Shown: positions 1 through 4,987 of the stretch, piece after piece
How the letters are laid out: the number at the start of each line of letters is the position of its first letter
Numbering within the stretch: position 1 is the first letter of the stretch
From: Candidatus Jorgensenbacteria bacterium RIFCSPLOWO2_12_FULL_42_11
GTDB lineage: Bacteria; Patescibacteriota; Minisyncoccia; UBA6257; MFKM01
DNA: 5,194 nt
Direction of reading: 5' to 3'
NCBI GenBank assembly: GCA_001779575.1
Contig: MFKM01000022.1
Location: forward strand, 1 to 5,194
The notes under the pieces: generated by a model
The model's input: only the letters and a program-made list of their open reading frames with translations
Databases searched by the model: none
What the model was told of the DNA's origin: nothing
Position numbers and translations under genes: made by a program

Positions 1-501
1 ATTATGGCCGCGGCTTCCATCAACATCAGTTATAAAAATTCCGGCCCGACCTACATCCGAATTGATAAAGGAAAAATTCCGGAAATTTACAATCAAGAGA
101 GCGATTTTCAGGACGGTTTGGCGGAGCTTAAAGACGGCGGCGATTTAACCATAATCGCTACCGGGATTATGACGCATCAGGCCTTAAAAGCGGCCCAAGA
201 GCTTAATAATCGCGGACTATCAACCGGTGTGGTTGATTTGTACAGAATCAAGCCGTTAAACAAAGAAAAGCTTTTAAAGATTATTGATAATTCCAAGCGT
301 CTGGTAACTTTGGAAGAAAACAGCATTGTCGGCGGCATCGGCAGCGCCATCAGCGAATTTTTAACTGACAATGGGAAAATCATTCCGTTAAAACGCATCG
401 CTCTTCCCGACACGCATTGTTTTGAATCGGGCGACAGAAACAGCTTGCTCGCGTTTTATAATCTGAACATTGATGGTATTATAAAAACTATCTTGAACTA
501 A
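1..501 (+). CDS. Transketolase C-terminal subunit (partial, 5' end outside window)
   Basis: This is the C-terminal part of a transketolase-type, thiamine-diphosphate-dependent enzyme, which moves two-carbon ketol units between sugar phosphates in the cytoplasm. The frame is open to the window edge, so the Met codon at position 4 is probably internal. Counting from that Met, GPTYIRI (14-20) matches the end of the pyrimidine-binding domain. TIIATG (49-54), the VVDLYRIKPL stretch (77-86) and EENSIVGGIGSA (104-115) are typical of the transketolase C-terminal domain. About 166 residues remain, roughly half of a split-type C-terminal subunit; the N-terminal, TPP-binding subunit would be expected just upstream. 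DXP synthase and the pyruvate dehydrogenase beta subunit share this fold, but the short chain and spacing fit split transketolase best. Only 1 nt separates its stop from the next start, so the two are probably co-translated. In a surface-sugar operon it may supply an unusual sugar rather than serve central metabolism; that is inference. Confidence 0.88.
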   Translation: MMAAASINISYKNSGPTYIRIDKGKIPEIYNQESDFQDGLAELKDGGDLTIIATGIMTHQALKAAQELNNRGLSTGVVDLYRIKPLNKEKLLKIIDNSKRLVTLEENSIVGGIGSAISEFLTDNGKIIPLKRIALPDTHCFESGDRNSLLAFYNLNIDGIIKTILN

Positions 502-502
502 T

Positions 503-1288
503 ATGGATTTAAAAATTAAGGGGAAATACGCGTTGGTGACCGGCGGAACTCACGGCATCGGGCGAGCCATCGCCTTGGCGTTGGCTGACGAGGGGTGCAA
601 TGTCGCTGTTTGCTCGCGCGACAAAGAGCGGGTGGAAAAGACGGTTTTGGAATTAAAAGCCAAAGGAGTGGACTGTCTCGGAATCCAAGCCGACGCGATG
701 ATTGAAGCCGACATCAAAAGAACAATGCAGAGCGTTATTGATAAATGGGGGACGATTCACATTTTAATAAATAATGTCGGCGGCGGCGGCAGGTGGGGCA
801 GTGAAATAATTGAAGAAACCAAAGAAGAAGTTTGGCTGGAAGTTTATAATAAAAATGTCTTGGCCGCGATTCGGTTTACGACGCTGGCTATTCCTTTTAT
901 GCGCCGGCAAAAATGGGGCCGGGTGGTGACCGTCACTTCAATATTCGGCCGGGAAGGCGGCGGCCGGCCGTGGTTCGCGATGGCCAAAACGGCGCAAACC
1001 GCCATGATGAAAGCGCTGGCCAAAAAAGATTATTTGGTCAAAGACGGAATCACTTTCAACAGCGTCGCGCCCGGCGCCATTATGATACCGGATACCGGCT
1101 GGGAAAAAATGCTTAAGGAAAATCCCAAAGAATTGGAAAATTTTATTAAAAATGAACTGCCTCTTGGCCGGTTGGGTACGCCCGAGGAAATAGCCAATGT
1201 CGTGGCTTTTATTTGTTCGGAGCAAGCGGGCCTGCTCAACGGCGCGTCTATCCCGATAGACGGCGGCCAAGGTGGCAGTCTTCTTTAA
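503..1288 (+). CDS. Short-chain dehydrogenase/reductase with Phe in place of the catalytic Tyr
   Basis: This 261-residue protein is a full-length classical SDR, a Rossmann-fold NAD(P)-dependent oxidoreductase expected in the cytoplasm. The cofactor motif TGGTHGIG lies at 13-20, the NNVGG turn at 90-94, a candidate active-site Asn at 118, Ser146, the PG motif in VAPGAI at 188-193, and the usual C-terminal PIDGG at 251-255. The YxxxK motif reads FAMAK (158-162): Lys162 is kept but the proton-donating Tyr is Phe158, and the codon is plainly ttc. The Ser-to-Phe spacing (12) is one shorter than in FabG, in a Gly-rich stretch. It is therefore either a variant subfamily with another acid/base or not a standard reductase. 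The start sits 1 nt after the transketolase stop with no Shine-Dalgarno site, suggesting translational coupling. Automatic pipelines would probably call it 3-oxoacyl-ACP reductase, but the neighbours argue for a sugar substrate. The substrate is unknown. Confidence 0.9.
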   Translation: MDLKIKGKYALVTGGTHGIGRAIALALADEGCNVAVCSRDKERVEKTVLELKAKGVDCLGIQADAMIEADIKRTMQSVIDKWGTIHILINNVGGGGRWGSEIIEETKEEVWLEVYNKNVLAAIRFTTLAIPFMRRQKWGRVVTVTSIFGREGGGRPWFAMAKTAQTAMMKALAKKDYLVKDGITFNSVAPGAIMIPDTGWEKMLKENPKELENFIKNELPLGRLGTPEEIANVVAFICSEQAGLLNGASIPIDGGQGGSLL

Positions 1289-1318
1289 AACCCTGAATTA
1301 CGAAACTTTGATTTTATG

Positions 1319-1417
1319 AATAACAGGCAAAAAGATTTTTCTGAAACCCAAACGGAAGCGTGGCCCCGTCAATGGCGGAGCGTGAGCGGGTTGAAGAAAA
1401 TATTTTTGCCTGTTATT
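1319..1417. repeat. 99-nt fold-back element with perfect 15-bp arms
   Basis: AATAACAGGCAAAAA at 1319-1333 is perfectly reverse-complementary to 1403-1417. The stem can resume inward with TTTTCT (1337-1342) against AGAAAA (1395-1400), and AACCC (1345-1349) against GGGTT (1388-1392), giving a long interrupted hairpin around a GC-rich centre (about 1351-1387). It lies in the 190-nt gap between the dehydrogenase and glycosyltransferase genes. A near-direct repeat, TTTGATTTT (1307-1315) and TTTGGTTTT (1423-1431), flanks it at 3 and 5 nt, a weak hint of target duplication. It lacks a clean T-tract, so it is not a textbook terminator. It could be a MITE-like insertion or a structured RNA that tunes expression inside the operon. 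A 40-codon open frame (1316-1438) runs through it; see the rejected items. Confidence 0.65.
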
Positions 1418-1478
1418 AGCAGTTTGGTTTTTAATTAAAAGTCTAAAAACAATTATTAATTTTTAAAATTATTTATTT

Positions 1479-2144
1479 ATGAAAGTAACGCTTATTATTT
1501 TTACCTGGAACGAAATAGACGGAATGAGGGCGATTATGCCGCAGATTAAAAAAGAATGGTATGACGAGCTGATTATCGTTGATGGCGGTTCAACGGACGG
1601 GACGATTGAATACGCCCAAGAAAACGGATATCCGATATTCGTCCAAAAAGAAAGAGGCGCCGGCGCCGCTTTCAGGGAATCAATCGCGAAGGCGACTGGC
1701 GATATCGTCGTTATCTTCAGTCCCGATGGCAATTCCGTGCCTGAAAAAATACCGGAATTGGTGGCCAAATTGAAAGAAGGCAACGACATTGTTATCGCTT
1801 CCAGATATTTAGGCGGAGCTAAAAGTTACGACGATGATATCGTGACCACTTTCGGAAATTGGTTTTTCACCCGTTTGATGAATTTAATGTTTGGTTCAAA
1901 AATCACCGATGTTTTCGTGATGTTCCGCGCTTATAGAAAAGAAGCGTTGGATAAATTAAATATCAATACTAATGATTGTTCCTGGGGCAGTTTGATATTG
2001 ATACGGGCCACTAAGAAAAAACTGAAAATCGCGGAAATCCCTGGCGATGAACCGGCGCGAATAGGCGGAGTGCGAAAAATGAGCCCTCTGGGAAATGGGT
2101 CCCGCGAATTACGGGCGTTTTTAAAAGAATTCTTTGCCAGGTAG
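1479..2144 (+). CDS. Family 2 glycosyltransferase
   Basis: This 221-residue protein is a GT-A fold glycosyltransferase of family 2, resembling the soluble catalytic domain of dolichol-/polyprenyl-phosphate hexose synthases. Such enzymes move a sugar from a nucleotide donor to a lipid carrier or glycan at the inner face of the membrane. The N-terminus VTLIIFTWNE (3-12) and DGGSTDGT (35-42) are the usual nucleotide-binding motifs, and IASRYLGGA (106-114) matches the family's later conserved SRY segment. At the DxD position the sequence reads SPDGNS (81-86), so the first Asp is Ser and only Asp83 remains. There is no C-terminal membrane anchor. The start has no Shine-Dalgarno site; the upstream leader is almost pure A/T. 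The last sense codon and stop (AGG TAG) lie at the edge of the fold-back element at 2141, so the original C-terminus was probably Arg-Asn-Lys-Phe, three residues longer. Family assignment is firm; donor and acceptor are unknown. Confidence 0.88.
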   Translation: MKVTLIIFTWNEIDGMRAIMPQIKKEWYDELIIVDGGSTDGTIEYAQENGYPIFVQKERGAGAAFRESIAKATGDIVVIFSPDGNSVPEKIPELVAKLKEGNDIVIASRYLGGAKSYDDDIVTTFGNWFFTRLMNLMFGSKITDVFVMFRAYRKEALDKLNINTNDCSWGSLILIRATKKKLKIAEIPGDEPARIGGVRKMSPLGNGSRELRAFLKEFFAR

Positions 2145-2279
2145 TGAAAACTCGATTTGGCCGCCAAAGGCGGCCATGTTTAGGAGAAATAGCCATCCTT
2201 AGATAAGGATATTATTACTAAATACCAAATGGTCGTTTTACTAAAACAATTATCGAGTTTCTACTACTTGGTTTGCCAG
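2133..2279. mobile_element. MITE-like fold-back insertion with 8-bp direct repeats
   Basis: The sequence at 2141-2156 (GTAGTGAAAACTCGAT) is reverse-complementary to 2252-2267 at 14 of 16 positions, one mismatch being a G-U pair in RNA. Inside are an 8-bp GC-rich hairpin, TGGCCGCC-AAA-GGCGGCCA (2158-2176), a second hairpin ATCCTTA/TAAGGAT (2195-2210), and a third weak one GTTTTA/TAAAAC (2235-2247). TTTGCCAG occurs at 2133-2140, abutting the left arm, and again at 2272-2279, 4 nt beyond the right arm, as expected for a target-site duplication. There is no room for a transposase, so any mobility would be supplied in trans. The element creates the TAG stop of the glycosyltransferase and separates it from the epimerase gene. 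Alternatively the fold is a conserved regulatory RNA and the 8-bp repeat is chance. The repeat structure is seen directly; the insertion history is inferred. Confidence 0.6.
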
Positions 2280-2297
2280 AAATAAATTTTAAATTAA

Positions 2298-3257
2298 ATG
2301 AAAATGAAAAAGAAAGTTTTAATCTGCGGCGCTACCGGCTTTATCGGCCGGAATATCGTTGAATCTTTGGCGCAAAAAGACGAGTTTGAAGTTTATGGAA
2401 CTTATTGGAAGTCCGCGCCGTTTGATAATCCGAAAATTAAAATGATTCGGGCTGATTTAACCGACAAAGAAGACGTGGATAAGGTTGTCAACGGAATGGA
2501 TTTGATAATTCAGGCGGCCGCCACCACTTCCGGCGTTAAAGATATTACTACTCGGCCGTATATTCACGTCACCGATAACGCCGTGATGAATTCCCTGATT
2601 TTCCGCTCGGCTTACGAGCATAAAGTGGGCCAGGTGGTTTTTTTCAGCTGTTCCGTGATGTATCAGCCGGGCGACACTCCGGTTAAAGAAACGGATTTTG
2701 ACGCCAATAAAGAAATTTTCAAAAGTTATTTCGGCGTGGGCTGGACCAAGGTTTACATTGAAAAGATGTGCGAATTTTATTCAAGAATAGGAAATACCAA
2801 ATACACTGTTATCAGGCATTCAAATATCTATGGGCCTTACGATAAATACGATTTGGAAAAATCTCATGTTTTCGGAGCGACCGTGACCAAGGTTATGACT
2901 AGCCAAGACGGGAAGATTGTGGTTTGGGGCAGTGGGGAAGAAGAAAGGGATTTGTTGTATGTTTCCGATTTGGTGGATTTTGTTGAATTGGCGATTGATA
3001 AGCAGGAAAATAAATTTGAAATTTGTAATGCGGGTTACGGCAGCTCCATATCAGTAGCCGATTTAGTGAAAAAAATTATCAGTCATTCCGGTAGAGAAAT
3101 CAAAATAGAATATGATTTAACCAAGCCGACCATCAAAACCAAGCTTTGTCTAGATACGACCAAAGCCAAAAATCTTTTGGGCTGGGCTCCGAAAGTTTCT
3201 TTAGACGAGGGGATAGAAAAAACCATAGATTGGCACAAGAACAACATTAAGATTTAA
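2298..3257 (+). CDS. NAD-dependent epimerase/reductase, GDP-L-fucose synthase-like
   Basis: This 319-residue protein is an extended short-chain dehydrogenase acting on nucleotide sugars in the cytoplasm. The Rossmann motif GATGFIG is at 11-17 and a Ser-rich strand FFSCSVMY at 115-122. The stretch NIYGPYDKYDLEKSHV (176-191), followed by VVWGSGEEERDLLYVSDLVDF (208-228), closely follows the substrate-binding region of GDP-L-fucose synthases. Aligned from memory with that family, Lys151 occupies the catalytic Lys and the spacing from it to Asn176 (25 residues) is kept. However, the catalytic Tyr four residues earlier is Val147, in a segment YFGVGWTK (144-151). Tyr144 or Tyr153 might substitute, or the reaction may differ. 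Met codons occur at 2298 and 2304; neither has a Shine-Dalgarno site, and I chose the first. It is followed 3 nt later by the SemiSWEET gene. Exact epimerase, reductase or dehydratase activity cannot be decided. Confidence 0.87.
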   Translation: MKMKKKVLICGATGFIGRNIVESLAQKDEFEVYGTYWKSAPFDNPKIKMIRADLTDKEDVDKVVNGMDLIIQAAATTSGVKDITTRPYIHVTDNAVMNSLIFRSAYEHKVGQVVFFSCSVMYQPGDTPVKETDFDANKEIFKSYFGVGWTKVYIEKMCEFYSRIGNTKYTVIRHSNIYGPYDKYDLEKSHVFGATVTKVMTSQDGKIVVWGSGEEERDLLYVSDLVDFVELAIDKQENKFEICNAGYGSSISVADLVKKIISHSGREIKIEYDLTKPTIKTKLCLDTTKAKNLLGWAPKVSLDEGIEKTIDWHKNNIKI

Positions 3258-3260
3258 CTT

Positions 3261-3524
3261 ATGCATGGCATTTTCACTAATTTAATCGGTTATACGGCGG
3301 CGGTTGTCGGAACGTTGATAATGCTGCCGCAAGTCATCAAATCATTCCGAACCAAGAGGACAGGGGATTTATCCATGCTGACGCTCATTATTTATATTAT
3401 TAACTGTTCTCTTTGGACGGTTTACGGGTTATTGCTTTCCGCGGCGCCGATAGTTTTTTCAAACGTCGTCGGTTTGGCTATTGTTGTTACGCAGCTGGTT
3501 TTAAAACTTAAATATGACAGTTAG
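3261..3524 (+). CDS. SemiSWEET-family (PQ-loop) sugar transporter
   Basis: This 87-residue hydrophobic protein has the length and layout of bacterial SemiSWEETs, three-helix proteins that dimerise in the membrane to form a facilitative sugar channel. Helix 1 spans about residues 5-24 and ends in the PQ motif (LPQVIKSFRTK, 22-32). A short polar loop follows, then helix 2 at about 39-59, ending in LWTVYGLLL, and helix 3 at about 62-83. Trp52 and Asn69 are candidates for the family's conserved sugar-pocket Trp and Asn. The start is 3 nt after the epimerase stop with no Shine-Dalgarno site, so translation is probably coupled. It is the last gene of the block before a strong terminator. Its place in a sugar operon suggests uptake or exchange of a sugar feeding the pathway, but many SemiSWEETs are uncharacterised and the substrate is unknown. 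Confidence 0.88.
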   Translation: MHGIFTNLIGYTAAVVGTLIMLPQVIKSFRTKRTGDLSMLTLIIYIINCSLWTVYGLLLSAAPIVFSNVVGLAIVVTQLVLKLKYDS

Positions 3525-3545
3525 TCCATAAGAGGACGAATTTGT

Positions 3546-3583
3546 AAGCGGGGCAGTAACATCAAGCCCCGTTTTTTATTTTT
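3546..3583 (+). terminator. Intrinsic terminator of the surface-sugar block
   Basis: CGGGGC (3549-3554) pairs with GCCCCG (3566-3571) around an 11-nt loop. The stem can extend outward by a G-U and two A-U pairs, and it is followed at once by TTTTTTATTTTT. It lies 22-25 nt past the SemiSWEET stop codon, so it should end the operon transcript. Confidence 0.9.
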
Positions 3584-3600
3584 GAAAGTATTTTGGCAGC

Positions 3601-3634
3601 TTGACAGCTTAATATGAATGTGCTAAAGTTAGCA
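3601..3634 (+). promoter_or_regulatory. Promoter with palindrome over the -10 region
   Basis: A perfect -35 box TTGACA (3601-3606), a 17-nt spacer and TAAAGT (3624-3629, four of six consensus bases) preceded by TG at 3621-3622 form an extended -10 sigma-70-type promoter. The predicted transcript starts near 3636. The palindrome TGCTAA-AG-TTAGCA (3621-3634) covers the -10 and start region, a plausible place for a repressor to bind. The second copy of this promoter at 4909 lacks the palindrome. Promoter use and repressor are inferred. Confidence 0.7.
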
Positions 3635-3678
3635 TAGTTTTTTGACAATTATTTAATAACAAAATAAAGAAAGGAAGG
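3634..3678 (+). promoter_or_regulatory. Shared 5' leader with ribosome binding site (copy 1)
   Basis: ATAGTTTTTTGACAATTATT (3634-3653) is identical to 4942-4961, and each copy begins 33 nt after the first base of its TTGACA box. The leader continues with an A-rich stretch and AAAGAAAGGA (3666-3675), also present in the other copy. AAAGGA (3670-3675) lies 8 nt before ATG 3684, a good Shine-Dalgarno distance, but only 2 nt before the in-frame GTG at 3678, so it decides the start codon. Confidence 0.75.
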
Positions 3679-3683
3679 TGCGA

Positions 3684-3965
3684 ATGGATAAGAAAAGAAA
3701 AGTTAAAAGCCTTTGGGATCTTGAAGACGACGATGTAGTAATATTTCCTAATGATAAAGCAAGGTATGTAGTTGGTGTCTCAGATATACCCGGAAAGATT
3801 ATCATGCATCCTTTTGGGGATTGGTATGAGAAGGGGAAACGGCACGTTCACTTTAAGGAACTTCGTAAGAAAAAGAAGCAGCCAACAGAAAAGAGTTATA
3901 ATGCCGATAAAAAAATCTCTTGTTTCCTTGTTGGACATATGAACGGGTTTGCACCGCTTAAATAA
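3684..3965 (+). CDS. Small basic hypothetical protein
   Basis: I do not recognise this 93-residue protein. It is rich in Lys, with basic patches at residues 3-8 and 58-65. Between them is an acidic turn (14-17) and a stretch of alternating hydrophobic residues with Gly/Pro turns (about 18-57: VVIF, YVVGV, KIIMHPFGDWY, RHVHF). That pattern suggests a small beta-rich, perhaps SH3-like, domain that might bind nucleic acid; this is a guess from composition. No signal peptide or membrane segment is visible. ATG 3684 is preferred over GTG 3678 because the ribosome binding site is well placed only for the former. The gene stands alone: a terminator precedes its promoter and a long-stem terminator follows 18 nt after the stop. 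The dedicated promoter, good ribosome binding site and terminator argue that it is a real, expressed gene. Confidence 0.72.
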   Translation: MDKKRKVKSLWDLEDDDVVIFPNDKARYVVGVSDIPGKIIMHPFGDWYEKGKRHVHFKELRKKKKQPTEKSYNADKKISCFLVGHMNGFAPLK

Positions 3966-3982
3966 GCAAATAGTGTTGTATT

Positions 3983-4024
3983 AAGGCGTTATTTATTAGT
4001 TAATAAATAACGCCTTTTTCTTTT
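3983..4024 (+). terminator. Intrinsic terminator with 16-bp perfect stem
   Basis: AAGGCGTTATTTATTA (3983-3998) is perfectly complementary to 4001-4016, leaving an AGTT tetraloop once the innermost pair opens. The stem runs into TTTTTCTTTT (4015-4024). It begins 18 nt after the small protein's stop codon and should end its transcript. The A's at the base of the left arm are too few for efficient termination in the other direction. Confidence 0.9.
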
Positions 4025-4109
4025 AAAGCCGCACCCAATGAGTTTATCAGTTATAAAATTATTAGTTTTGAATAATACAATAAAGATGAGCTAAAAAACT
4101 CTACTTTTT

Positions 4110-4130
4110 TATAATTTAAAGTGTTATAAT
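4110..4130 (+). promoter_or_regulatory. Extended -10 promoter giving a likely leaderless mRNA
   Basis: TGTTATAAT (4122-4130) is a perfect extended -10 element (TG-N-TATAAT). Seven bases downstream of its last T is 4137, the A of the ATG start codon, so the mRNA would have no 5' leader. A second TATAAT lies at 4110-4115 and would start about 15 nt earlier, also without a Shine-Dalgarno site. No good -35 box is visible for either, as is common for extended -10 promoters. Confidence 0.65.
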
Positions 4131-4136
4131 TATTTA

Positions 4137-4868
4137 ATGAAATTAATCTCTCTTAATATCTGGAAAGGAAAATTGCAGGAACAATTATTCCGGTTTTTGA
4201 AGCGCGAAGCCGATTCAACGGATATATTTTGTTTTCAGGAAGTGATTAATGTCATCGGGACGTCTTCCGAAATGCCGGACTTATTTTCAGATATCGCGAA
4301 ACTTCTTCCCGGTTTTCAGGGATTTTTTGAAGTTGCCCAAGATGAAAACAACGGCATCGCGGAAGGACTGGCTATGTTTATTAAAAGAACAGAAAAGATT
4401 GACGAAGAAGGAGATTTTTTCGCGTATCGGACAAGAAATGCCATGACTGATAACGATGGGCGAACCTTAGGTAAAAATCTCCAATTTGTGCAATTCCCGA
4501 AATCAGGGAAAGAATATACTATTATTAATTTCCACGGTTTGTGGACGGGGGAAGGAAGGGATGACACCGAAGAAAGAATTAGTCAATCTCAAAAACTCAA
4601 GGAATTTCTAAACGTGATAAGTGGCGCTAAAATCATCTGTGGGGATTTTAATTTATCGTTGAATACAAAAAGCATGGCGATTATTGACGAAAATATGAAA
4701 AATCTTATCAGGGAATACGGTATTACCTCAACGCGCAATCGTTTCTTTCCATACCCCGATAAATTTGCCGATTATATTATTATTAGCAAAGACGTGGAGG
4801 TAAACGATTTCCGCGTTCTTCAGGATGAAGTTTCAGACCACCTGGCTCTTCTCCTTGATTTTGATTAG
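4137..4868 (+). CDS. Endonuclease/exonuclease/phosphatase (EEP) family protein
   Basis: This 243-residue protein belongs to the EEP superfamily (exonuclease III, DNase I, sphingomyelinase and inositol-phosphatase relatives), metal-dependent enzymes that cut phosphodiester or phosphate-ester bonds. All catalytic landmarks are visible in order: SLNIW with Asn7, FCFQEV with Glu35, INFHGLW with His133, CGDFNLS with Asp170 and Asn172, ADYI with Asp212, and SDHLALL with Asp234-His235. The chain is close to the minimal catalytic-domain length, with no signal peptide, so it should act in the cytoplasm. The start is fixed because the first beta strand (KLISLNIW) begins directly at Met1; no Shine-Dalgarno site precedes it and the promoter geometry predicts a leaderless transcript. 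No hairpin terminator is visible after it. Whether the substrate is DNA, RNA or a small phosphodiester cannot be told; it is not a canonical exonuclease III. Confidence 0.9.
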   Translation: MKLISLNIWKGKLQEQLFRFLKREADSTDIFCFQEVINVIGTSSEMPDLFSDIAKLLPGFQGFFEVAQDENNGIAEGLAMFIKRTEKIDEEGDFFAYRTRNAMTDNDGRTLGKNLQFVQFPKSGKEYTIINFHGLWTGEGRDDTEERISQSQKLKEFLNVISGAKIICGDFNLSLNTKSMAIIDENMKNLIREYGITSTRNRFFPYPDKFADYIIISKDVEVNDFRVLQDEVSDHLALLLDFD

Positions 4869-4908
4869 CCATCGCGTAAATAAAACTAAATATCCTTTGT
4901 TTTTAAAC

Positions 4909-4937
4909 TTGACAGATAAATCTAAAAGAGTTAGAAT
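4909..4937 (+). promoter_or_regulatory. Sigma-70-type promoter of the inositol-phosphatase gene
   Basis: TTGACA (4909-4914), a 17-nt spacer and TAGAAT (4932-4937, five of six consensus bases) form a strong housekeeping promoter. The predicted start is near 4944, within the ATAG that opens the shared leader. The upstream octamer CTTGACAG also matches the copy at 3600-3607. Confidence 0.8.
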
Positions 4938-4941
4938 TAAA

Positions 4942-4981
4942 ATAGTTTTTTGACAATTATTAATACAAGAAAAGAAAGGAG
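4942..4981 (+). promoter_or_regulatory. Shared 5' leader with ribosome binding site (copy 2)
   Basis: This is the second copy of ATAGTTTTTTGACAATTATT (4942-4961), followed by an A-rich stretch and AAAGAAAGGA (4971-4980). AAAGGAG (4975-4981) lies 6 nt before ATG 4988 and selects that codon over the in-frame ATG at 4997. Confidence 0.75.
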
Positions 4982-4987
4982 AAAGAC

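Noticed and set aside
1391..1419. TTGAAG plus TGTTATTAG as a promoter for the glycosyltransferase
   Set aside because: The boxes are weak matches and the -10 lies within the palindrome arm. An internal promoter is possible but not supported well enough to list.
1316..1438. 40-codon open frame starting at ATG 1316 and running through the upstream fold-back sequence
   Set aside because: It has no ribosome binding site or recognisable family, and it simply translates the two arms of the palindrome. It is more likely incidental than a small gene, though conservation would change this view.
2158..2182. GC-rich hairpin after the glycosyltransferase as an intrinsic terminator
   Set aside because: It is followed only by TGTTTAGG rather than a T-tract, and it lies inside a larger symmetric fold. 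It may slow transcription but is not a convincing terminator.
2141..2267. Cloverleaf-like fold as a tRNA or tmRNA
   Set aside because: It has an outer stem with three hairpins, but no T-loop consensus, anticodon arm or CCA end, and the dimensions are wrong.
3621..3634. CIRCE/HrcA operator
   Set aside because: CIRCE is TTAGCACTC-N9-GAGTGCTAA. Here the half-sites are reversed, shorter and only 2 nt apart.
3642..3670. Second TTGACA (3642-3647, also 4950-4955) as the -35 box of a tandem promoter
   Set aside because: No -10-like hexamer lies at 16-18 nt in either copy; the A-rich Shine-Dalgarno region occupies that place. It is better explained as part of the leader.
3678..3683. GTG start two codons upstream for the small protein
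   Set aside because: The Shine-Dalgarno site would be only 2 nt away, whereas ATG 3684 has 8 nt.
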